Assembly: GCA_958496175.1 (NCBI GenBank)
Contig: OY292277.1
Span: 20,974,282 to 21,038,281, forward strand
Source: Sisyra terminalis
Lineage: Eukaryota > Arthropoda > Insecta > Neuroptera > Sisyridae
DNA: 64,000 bases
Direction: 5' to 3'
In this document: positions 49,601 through 61,600 of the stretch, piece by piece
Layout of the letters: every line of letters starts with the position of its first letter
Numbering within the stretch: position 1 is the stretch's first letter
Position numbers and translations under genes: made by a program
The notes under the pieces: generated by a model
What the model saw: only the letters and a program-made list of their open reading frames with translations
Told to the model about the DNA's origin: nothing
Database searches by the model: none

Positions 49601-52600
49601 CATATTCCTCCACAATGTAGCCTCGTAACTGTTTGTTTCGATTTTCGATAATAAAGTTAACATAATCTTCAATTGGATGTCCACTTGTGTTGAATATTTG
49701 TATAAGATTCAGCCATTCCTGAGTTTCATTTTGATAAGCTTCGTGAATTTGATTCATTACTGATGGTGTAGCAAAGAGGGGTATTTTATGTTTTTCTAAA
49801 TCTCTTAAAGTATTTAAATTTGATGCATGATTGGGCATTATTAAAATGCTTGTTAATGAAGAATTGAACATGCCATTGAGCACAATTGAAGACAAGAACC
49901 AAGTTATTATTAAAACTCGGACTGATTCAACAGATGGCAGACGTGTGATTGGAAAGTTTAGTAATGCTCGAAAAAAATCGAGAAAACATTCAATCCAATT
50001 TCGATTGGTTTCCGTTGAAATGTAATGAAAGAGCTGAACTATTGCAGTCAAAATGGTCATAGAAATTAAAGTAAATAGCCACAAGCGAGTTTTGAAAATT
50101 GCCAGTAAGTGTGAATAGTTTGAATCACTTAAAATTTCGGGAACTATTATACAAATGTTATCAGTTGTATGTGGTTGTAACGATTCGAAGTCGGATATTC
50201 CAGAGTCCAAAATATCGCTAGAGTCAAACCAAACATCAATGCGATATTTTCGGAAAGTTTTGTCGAAAAAATATTCCAATCGTTGACTTATTGTTAGATT
50301 TCTTTGTACAGATAATTCGTCCCATAATTCATAGTCTTCTTCGGTTACTGTATGTGTGTGAAATTTAGCTTGAAGTCTCTCTTGAATTAAGTTAGCATAT
50401 TCATTGTCAATTGAGTAAGTCATCATTCCCAGCGAAAGAATGGAATTGTTTGATTTTATTTGGTATTCTCGAAAAAAATCAACGGTTGTCGTTGGATTGA
50501 CTATGAAAATATTTAAAGTTTGATTATGAAAACTGATTTCTTTATCCCAAAATAAATCAATGTTAAATTGTATCATTGAAATATTGAGTAAAATATCTTT
50601 CGGATTCTTTCCCAAAGGATCCAATGTAAAAGAATTTACCTGTTTGGTGCGGCGGTTCCAAAACGTAATGATAGCATTTAAAATTCGATTATGCCACAAA
50701 TAGTTGACATAGGCCAACAACCATTCACGATCTTCTTGAGCGTTTTTAGTTTTCACCTTAATTAAAACGATTACAATTTTCGATCGGTTTAACCAAAACG
50801 GGAGCTTTTTAATTCGTAACAGATAATCGTGGAATACTTCATACTTATTAGTCTTGAGAAAAATAAAATTCAATTCTGTGTATCCATTAATGCGAGAAAA
50901 TGCAAATTTTCTCTCATATTCTAAATTGAGGCGTTTCACTAAAATTGGCAATCGTGGCTTCGTTATAGCACCCAAAAATTCGTTGGCCAAAATTGTTTGA
51001 CTTTCACTAATTACGGCCATTGTACGACACAAAACGCAGTGAAATTTATAAACGTGGCTTAGAAAAGTGATAAGCTCGGTTCGTCCTTTCAATTGAGGAC
51101 TTTTTGCAAAGAAGTAGTTTGACATATTTTTGTCACATTGTATGAATCCAAAAGAAGATATTAAAAGTATAAGTGTTGTTTTCGTCGAAATATTCATTCT
51201 CAAACTCATGTAGGTAACTATTGTTAGTGTTCTATTTAAGTAAATTGTAATCACTAATATTCGTATAACGCAATAAAACCTTGATTGATTAAATATGAAA
51301 TATTAATTTTATTAATTGCAATCATATTGAAAACCAATCAAATCAATCATAAAACTTTCAATTAGTACTTCATCGATCTTTCACTTGTCGAGCGAATGTC
51401 ATAAACGTTCTTTTAATTTTCTCTTTGATGAACATATTGCTTATTTCCCAAGCAAAAACAATAATCGCAATAACGTTACCTGCCACGTACAATGTAGTAG
51501 CAAAAATGAAACTTTCATAGTTTAAGGGTCCCCAATTTTCTTTGTGATCTCTTAATAGATTTTGCTCCCCCAATGAAAGATTTTCTGCTTTGATTGGAGA
51601 AATCCATACATCTCGTTTTTTTGTCATTTCCATTTTTAATTTTACATTCCAAAATTGCACGAGTCCAGATTCATAGCATCGAAGTATAAGATTATTGACA
51701 CGGTCAAGATATGGAGTACCTTTCCTACAACAAAAAAATTAGTAAGCATTTTTTTTTTAAATGTATTACTTTCCAAACCACTGTTTGGTTATAACAATAC
51801 AATATAAACTTCAATATTACTGCATAACATGTATTAGTCAGTATTAGTCACAATACAAAAATTAGATAGCTTTTTGCAATCCTTTAAACAGTTTTTAAAT
51901 TTTTGACGTTTCATTACTAAAACCACTGCACAACATGGAAGAACACTCCTGGGCAAAAGCACAGTAAAAGGATGATGGGAAAACCATCACAAAAACTAAC
52001 TACTAGAGTGGTAACGAGTTTAATAACCGGTCACTGTGGAATAAAGAAACTCCTGCATACAATTAGGATGCAAAACGCAGGTTCTATCGGGCAGAGGATA
52101 AAATCACTTTTCACGTTCTATGGAAATGTGGTCCTTTGAATGAATGGAGAAATGAGAAACTGGGAATAACAAACTCTGGAACTGAAATTATCAGAAAGCC
52201 CCTAGTGCGACGAGTGCTAAGATTTGCCCTACTGCTTTGTCTTACCTAAATGAAGCAGGGACCCAGGAAACCCTGAGGCTTTAGCGTTGAGGCTCAACTA
52301 ACCTCATCCTGGAAAACCCAACTTAAAAAAAAATATTTGACTCTTATGATTTACAGTATCACAAATCGATGTAAAGTCTATGTACTGAATAAAACAAATA
52401 ACTATTAATTATTAAACTTTTTGACCATTAAATTTTCAATATTTACCTGCAAAAAATTAGTTGATACAACAAATATAAAATTGTTTTCAAAGCTCTTTTG
52501 GCCCATTTTGGGGTCCTATAATACACGAGAAAATGGGGTTGTATTGGTAAGTAAAAAACTGGCCAAACACGAAACAATTAGGTACTTCTAAGGGTTTTAA

Positions 52601-55600
52601 GTGTTCCGTATCACCAACTGGGTTGGTGTTAGTGACTCGAAATATATAGCGAAAATCAGACTAGACTCATACTCGACCTGTTTTCAATATTTGTCGTTAT
52701 TTTAAAGAGTTCATACTATAAAATTATAGTTTAAATCTCAGTAACGTAGCATGGTGGTTATACAGGGGGAAGGACTTGGCCCCTGGTGGTAAATGAAAAT
52801 GAGGAGACTTATTCATAGTGATAATTCAATAAAAATTTTGCTTTGAAAAAACATGAAGAGTACATTTTTATAACTAATGGAACGAGTAAGTAGGTAGGCA
52901 ACATTAGCATTCAACTTCTTTCTGTGTATATTGCTAGCTAACATACAATTAGCAGAATATGACAACGGTTACTAATAGAAAATTGTTCATTATTCAAATA
53001 ATGTCTACACACATTATTTATTTTGGACCATAATGTATTTCAGTAGCCACTAAAAACTTCATTTTTTTTGGAGAAAAAATATTTACTTGAACAATAGGAT
53101 TCTATACAAAAGATTCAGCTCTACCAACAACTGTATAGGACGTTTTTTTTTTTAAATTTAATTGTTACAAGGAGTGAATGTAATGTAGATACTAAATAAT
53201 ACAATGGAAAATGTTCAATATTAATTAACCATTTCCTACAAATGAAGTAAAATTTTGGCTTATATTCTTATAAGAGATATTAATATTTAGCAACGTTGCA
53301 TTTTCTACTTAGTTTTTAATTTAACTCGCAAATTGATCGGGTAATACTGAAAATTAAGCGATAATGAAAATAGTAGAAAATGAAAGGTTGCCATATCCTG
53401 GTAATAAATAATAATAATAATAAGAATAATAATATACTCAGATATTGAGGTCACTTCAAGCGACATGAACCCAAATAGAAGATAAAAAAAGCTTGATTTA
53501 TATTTCTTGTTTGTATTCTTTAACCGTTTGAAATTTGTCATCGATAAATACATAGTTTCATTATTGTTATCTATTTTAATACCAAATTCTGAATATGAGT
53601 AAAATTAAGACCGGTTATATTATTCTTATAATTTACTTGATATAAGTATAGAGCATTTTATACATATCGTAATTTTGAGTTGCCTACAACTCTAAAAGTA
53701 AATTCGCATTGTGTGGATATGTAAAACATATGAACAACTCCACACATAAATACTAAGGTATATGCTATATGTCGTAGCAAATAATTGAGTGCTTTAATGA
53801 ATGTAAATTGGACTTTTGCTCTCTTGCGACTTATTCTTAAAATCGACCAATCGTTATTCATCAAAAATATTTACTTAAATTAGAAAAAATTCTTACTATA
53901 AATTATCAAATTATAATGGTTTGCAAGTGACTGAAAACAATCAATGTATAATATACTTGATTGTCGTTTTCCTTCCAGTGGTACTTGTCTGCAATACCAA
54001 TGCTTGAATTTAAATTATTAAGTGATACCATTTTTTTTTCTATCGGATCTATAGAACCTAAACTGTAACACATAAAACTATCTTAACCAACCAAATTTTG
54101 TCAAAAAAAAAAATAAGTAAAACAAGAGACATATTCATATGTTTATCATACAATAACGCATAACTTAATGCCTACGACCTCGTTTGAATAATTGATTAAT
54201 ATGCCGACAATATATTATAAATACATTTTTATTTTAAGTGCATTATCCATGGATAAATTTAGCAATATCAATTCTCTTCCTTTGGGTTTTATTTGCCACA
54301 ATTTTGAAGATGACTATTGTGGTAAATGAGCTCAAAGTCCTTTGTTTATAGAGCGATGATGTTACCACAGGTGACAGCACCGTAAACGTTTACAATGGTC
54401 ACCATACTGTGTATACAATATATAAAATATATTGCAGTCCAATTTATAAACATAAACTATTCAAAGTCAGCGAAAAAATCTTATTTTGAATGGTCACCAT
54501 GGTTGTTAATGTACAAGAAATTTCGAAAATAAGTAGGTAAAAAAAACTTTGAGTAAAATAACCAAAGGTTCAAAAAAGTTTCCTAGAATTACCATAAAAA
54601 TTTCCTCTTCAAGTGGTTACAATGTATAATAATCGCATATCAATATACCCTATTTAGTAGCTTTTAAATAAATCCACCTCAAAGAAAAGACATCATCATT
54701 ACAAACATATAGATACAGAGATTTCATCAAAAATATTCTAAATCGATTTGGTTCTGGAAAAATTCAAGCCAAAAAACTGTACTTCGATAATTCACCCTTA
54801 TATTTAGATAAAAATATAAACTTACTTGTCAGCTTCATACAAAACGGCTTAGTTATATTAATTTTTTAGTGCTTTCGAATTTAAAAATGAGCAATTTATA
54901 TACTTTTTATATTTTAATTTTGAAACGTTCCCGTTTGTTTTGAATGACTTAGGACCGGTTTTTTCACTGATGGATAGATAGACTATATTCTGAAGATAAC
55001 TATTTAATAGATAAAGATTTTTCTGTTGGATAGATTCTGCACATGTATCCAAATCGTCCTAGGTCACAATTTACTATTTTTAGGTGAAAATATGCATGCT
55101 TTTTCTGTTCTTTGGGTAAAACAATATCTAGGAAATAATTGTCATTAACTAGATGTGAAAATGTGAAAATAACAATCCTAAAAATTAATGAATATTCGTT
55201 TTTATTTAAACGTTCTCTTTGGACCAATGTGAAGACATTAGTTTGTATCATAAATCATTGAGTTTATGTGCATTTTATTTTATTTTTCTGTTTGAAGAAT
55301 AAAACAATTCATTCGCTTACACTGACATGCTGTACTAATAACTCAGTACGTAGAACTATAATTTAAATTTTAAAAATTATCATTCTGTTCATCACCATAT
55401 AATAATAAATTCAGAAATAAAAATATTCAAAAAATTTTTTCTTAGTATAATCCATACACTCCAATAATAATAATAAAAAATTAGTAAAGTTTTATTTAAA
55501 TCAATCGAATAGTTTATAAATCAAAAAAATTTTTTTTTCTTTACATAATATTTCGTATCCGTAAGCCTTATACATTTAAATGATATTTTCACATCTGGAT

Positions 55601-58600
55601 AATTACAGTTCCTTTCAGGTAAAATTTAATCTGGAGGATAGAGAAAAAATGTATATTATCACATAAAAATGATAATATGTACCTATAGTATAAATGTGAT
55701 CAATTTATCTATAAGGATAAATTTTATCTATTAAATAAATATCTAATAGATATAGTATATCTATCCATCAGTAAAAATAACAGTCCTAAATAGATAAATC
55801 CCACACATACTACTATTCTTAGGTGACTATACGCAGGTTTTTTCTATTTTCAAAATTAATTTTTATCTGCAAGGTAACAGCCGCTATTAACATATGAAAA
55901 CTTCGGCCTTAAATAGTTATCTTAATGGATAATAATATATATATAAGTCTTTGAGATTCAATTAAATTTCTTTATTACGACGCGTTTCGACAGTTTTAAA
56001 CTGTCATCATCAGGTAATAATACAGAATAATAATCTGTATTATTCTGATTATTATTAGATTATTATTCTGTATTATTACCTGATGATGACAGTTAAAAAC
56101 TGTCGAAACGCGTCGTAATAAAGAAATTTAATTGAATCTCAAAGACTTATATATATTATTATCCATTAATTGATTGTGATTCGGAAGTAAATAAAATACT
56201 TATCAATGTTAAAGTTATCTTAAGATTATGATCTATCTTTTCATGAGTGAACATACCAACATTTAGTGAAACAATTTATCTAACAACTTAAAAATAATAA
56301 TTTTTTGGTAAATTTATGGCAAATTTCACATTCTTACCTTCCAATAAAAGAAACGACAGCAGGACTAGCTCGCTCTTTCATAATTCGATACAAAGGTTCC
56401 TCTTTATAATAATTCTCTGGAATAACCGTCAAAATATCAGCCAATGAATATTTGATCATATACGCGTTTTGGTGGTCCGTAACAATTTTATTGATTAAAT
56501 TTTCATAATTATAACAAAGAATTTTTGTTTGATTCATAGTTGTTGAATAACCAATTTGATTCTTCATCTGTATATACGGAATAAATGATGGAAAAGTTGA
56601 CAAAGTCATTCCGGAATCAATCAATTCTGCAATCGTGTCTATTTCTGGCATCTTATCAATACATGATAACATATAAATTAAATTTGTTGTAAAAGCTGTA
56701 GTGACAACAAACGAAAAGAAGCCATAAGTAATGAAGGTAATTTGCATCGATTTTAAACGATAACGAAAATTTACAGGAGCCATAGCCATTAACTGAATGT
56801 AATGGGTAAATAGTTGGCCATAGTCCTTTTTTGAGTTTGAGAAAGAATTACGTTCTAACATTAAAATTATAATAATCAAAATTAAAACAATGGCATATGT
56901 TAAGAGTATTAAAATTAGTGCCGCTGGTGTAAAAGTATGCATCAATTTTTCAATTTTTGGGACCATTTTTGTACGTGGCACCAAAATTGATATATCATCA
57001 TGTCGATAAGCATAAGTGAAATCGACATACTCTTGATGTTCAAGAAATACAAAACGGGAGTTGCAAGAGAAGTCGGCACGATTGTAATAAACATCCCCAA
57101 TTGTTCCTGTTAAAATTCCCGGAGATTGAACAAAGCCATGTGTTTCCCCATCTTGTGGAGATCGGTAAATTGTTGTGGCATTCATTTGAGAAAAAATCAC
57201 CTTTGTCATTTGGCCATCCAGACCAGAATAGCCAATTATAACTCCATTTGTATCTTTAATTGGATAGGTTTCAACTATATTTGATCTCATTGCAATTCTA
57301 ATGGGATATCCATGCAGATTCATCACTTTATTAGGGAAACAAGAACAGTTGGAACATTGAAATATTTTTTTTGTAAAAGGATTGTAGTGGTAACCGTAAG
57401 ATTTATCCCTATTATTTAACAAAATCACTGCATCCTGTATCATTTCCGTCCATAAATACTCAAATGTTTCTTTAATGATTTGAGTACCAATTTCCCCATT
57501 TTTAGGGTCTGGGGTGAGAAATATATGAGGATGTCGAGCATTCCGTATTTTTAACTCTGATAGGTAGTGCACAATGTGGCCGACTTTTGGAATTGAAAAT
57601 TCGGTAGTATAAAATAGGTAAAGAATTTTGGGAGGATTTTGTTTATTTTTCCAAAAATATAAGTTTAGCTCTCCCAAATCTGCATGCTCGTTAAGGCATA
57701 TCAAAGGAATTGGTAGTTTCCAGATTTGCGTTTGAATGGAAAATAAGATACTTTTATCAGCAAAAGAAAACAAAACTACTGTTTCTATTCTTTCATGTTC
57801 ACATTCAATTATGTTCCTTAACTCACTAAATATTTTGCCGTCAATCAATTGGAAACGATGAAATTTTTCAATATTTTTTAGTATTTCATCCGATTTTATG
57901 AGACAAATACTTCCTAAAGATGTATACATAATGATTAGGTGAAGTAGTTTCATAGTATGGCTTTGAAAAGCAATACGACTAAATATTCTTCGGTTAACTT
58001 AACGACTGAAAGTTTGGTTTAGGAAAAAAAATCGACTTCTTTTTTTTAATTTATTAAAGTGAATTTTTTATAGAAATATAATTTTAATGTGTTTAAGTGA
58101 ATAGTTCTTGACATTTGATTAATGCTAACATTTTTTTTTTTAATTTTTTAGTGTCTTCAGGAAGCTGATAGATTGAAAGCCAATAATTTACGCACACAAC
58201 ACGAAACTCACTTGAATGAAATTTCACGTCTGGAACGTTCCAGTCGTTTGGAAACTCAAAAACTGGTAAGAATGCAAATAATAATTATAATATAAATACT
58301 ATTTGAATATCAAATAGCGCAACAAAACCAATACAGATCATTGCCTCGATGGGATTTACTTGATGGAATGAATGAGATTTTTGGAGTTGAAACAAGAAAG
58401 TATGAATTGTTTGGCTTCATTCATAAATTTTTGTTGGCAATTGTAGCAATATTTTAAAAACAAATTCTTATAATTATCGTTGAAAAACAACAATAACTTT
58501 CTCCGAGGCATATAGTTTAGTACAAAATACATGCAGATCACTCAAATATTCCCACATAAATTATTTTTAAAAATGTACCCTTAACATAATTACCCAACAA

Positions 58601-61600
58601 TTTTCTATCAATGTTGCAGTTAAACCTCGATATTGATTTAACTGACACATTTTTCATTTTGTTTAAGCCGTTTTTGCAGTGACACTTACGAATGCCAATT
58701 TGTAAAGTCTAAAAGAGTTCAAACACGTGTTAAAAGCGTTTGATTTCTTTTGGTTTAGTTTGAAGATGGTTCTAATAGTTTTTTGAAAGTGTTATAGATT
58801 TTACTGTAGGTTGAAAAAAACTGGATCAGACATGATGATGAACGGCAGTTCCGCCCTCCTTTTGGCATGCAAGTTATGCTAAATACGTCTGGATATAAGT
58901 GCACATAAAGTCTTTGTTCACTTCAATGAAAAATTAAAGCGAATGAGAAGTGAACACAAATTTCCGAATATTAAACTAATTTTTATTTCAAAATAAATGA
59001 AAACTAATAGCTTGCTTAGCAAGTTCTTAAAACTGGGTTACTCTAATATACACTTAGCGAAGTTGATATGGTCAAAACATTAAAGTATTAATGAACAATT
59101 TGATTTCACATATAATATGGTATCGTTACTCTTTTAAAAGTCCAGAGTAATATCAATAACTTATTATCACTAAAGTTTTATTATTAGATACTTATTTTTA
59201 AAAGTTACTTAAGTACTTGTTTATTGCGAGGAAAAAGTAAGGATTAAAAAACCAAAAATAAGCATTGGTGGCCGAGTGGTCTAAGCGATTGCTTCAAAAC
59301 TGGTAGGTTTTGGGTTTGATCCTCGTATTGAGCAAATTTTCAATATTTCTCGATTACGGATTTTTATTAACCTAGAGTCACTAAAGACCTTAGTAGTTAT
59401 AGAGCGACAATAATTAACAATTAAAAAACAGGTGTGCAGGTCACTCGCGATAGAAGAGAAACCTTCAAAAATATGAGCTTCAAGATAATGAGACTAATGT
59501 AAAATTGCAAGATTAGGATAATTGTAGGGTTTAGTTATGATAATATTAAAACTAAGTTACAAACACAGAGGTGTAGTATAGAGAACTTTGGTTCAATTTT
59601 TTTTACCTCGAAATTGATGGTAATTAGAAACAACAACTGGCAATTCAGTGCCGATAAGTGCTAGTCTACACTAATAAGCGTTTGAAGTAAGTGCTTGCAT
59701 TTTACTGTCTTTGATTTTCTTCAGTTTCCCACACCATAGAAGAGAGATTTCCATATATAATTTTATCAATACAACACTTCCAACACAGGCGCTGTTGCAT
59801 TTTGCTTAGTTAATTCCAAATTTGTGCCTACGTAGATGGTGCTGGCACTTACTTCTAGTGTGGTTATTTGTTTACTGTACAGTGCGCCATTATAAACAGA
59901 TCACTAAAAACCGTGGAAACATTGGATAATGTTTTCTATACCATTCTCTCGTACGTTAAACCCTTTAGATTTATGTGTTCGTCTCTTTTTACTGATGGTT
60001 TTTCGTCTCATCAAATTTCAAGCCGCAATGATGCTAAAAAAGTTTTTATTTCAAAAAAATATAAATTTGAAATATGCTAACGGTCTGTAATTTCACTCAA
60101 GCTTTATACTGAAAAGACCCATTTAGTGACTAAGATCTTATCTGATCGATAAATCCTACACAAATCACTATTCCTTAGGTAGAAATACGTTTTTTTCATT
60201 ATCCTCTGGATAAAATTTCATCTGCAACATAAATGTCATTATCTAGATATGAAAATACCAGCCTTTAATGGAATAAGATGAGTTTTTTTTAAATATTTTT
60301 TTCTAATGCCAAAGTAGTACTTATACTTTTGGTAAGACATTCCGATGAAAATGGAAATATTTTTGAATGATTGATTGACAGGGAAACCTCCAAAAGATTA
60401 AGTGATGTCTTATATTGCATATATGCACTCTATATGCAGTCTATATAAGCACTGTCAGTTCTATAATATGGTTGACGGTATAGAAGTAGGAGTATATGGA
60501 GAGAAATCCAGAAAACTGATTTCATAGCATTGCGAAAAGTTTCAACAAATAATTGAAACAATTTTAGGTTACCTTACTACCTACTATTGATTTCTAAAAC
60601 CACCATTGAAATAATAAAAAAATAAAAATTCTGATTTTTAATTTGGTAGTAAAGAAGTGATCAAATTTCTTCAATTCTGCCGGATCAATTCTATATTTTC
60701 AATATTTATCGGAAAAATAATAAGTTGCATGAGTGACTTTGCTGGTACCAGAGGAAATAGAGAAGCTGATCTTTAGAAAAAGTCGGTTCGAAGGTGCAGT
60801 TTTTTAGTTCAAAATTAAATGAGGGTACCCAGTAGTACGATATACTGAACAACACAACTGAATAGATTTTTACTTTACCTAAAAAATCATAAAACAACTT
60901 AAGAAATTGTCAAAGAACTTGCAAAGAGGAAATTAAACTTTATGTTTAAATATTGATATTCTTTTGTGAGTTTTTGCAAAATTTTATCGACATTTACACA
61001 CCTTTTCACTACTCTTCTTTATAGTAAAATAGATGATACCTTATCAAGTAGGAAACCTCATAATTTTTATTTATATAATACCCTCTCATTAAAAGCATAT
61101 ACAAAAGTTTGTAGGTTATGTAGTGCATTGGTATGAGATGAAAAATTGGGAAGCAAAGATGGTAGTTTTACATAGTTTTTAAAGATACAAAGTTAACTAA
61201 GGTCCATATAAGTAGATAGGCTGTCGTACTACCTTCCCCAATGCGGTAATATTCCGAATCATGTGCCTTGTAATATAAATGAATAAAATAAAACATAAAA
61301 ATACTGCACAAAAGTAACAACATTGATCATTGTACAAAATTTATGAAATTGAGTATTTAAAACCACTTTTAGGAGATTCATATTTTTCATGGAAAAAAGT
61401 AGTACGAGTACTATAAATTCTTACTATCTCACCAAAATTCAAAAAAAACCTTTTAATATTTTTTTTATAGAATGTACTCGTATTTCAAAGAACATAATGC
61501 ATCTGTTGGGTTTATATTAAAAAGAATACATATTTTTTGTCGACCAAAATAAGAAACTAAAGGGTTCGCAGTGTAAAGAAAGTCTTTGATTATTGTCAGG

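Noticed and set aside
51370..51660. Separate small membrane protein
   Set aside because: It is the last exon of the two-exon IR: the phase fits and the join restores the KGTPYLDR segment and TM3.
56334..56340. Premature stop truncating the IR at 539 residues
   Set aside because: The TAA is part of the GTAAG splice donor.
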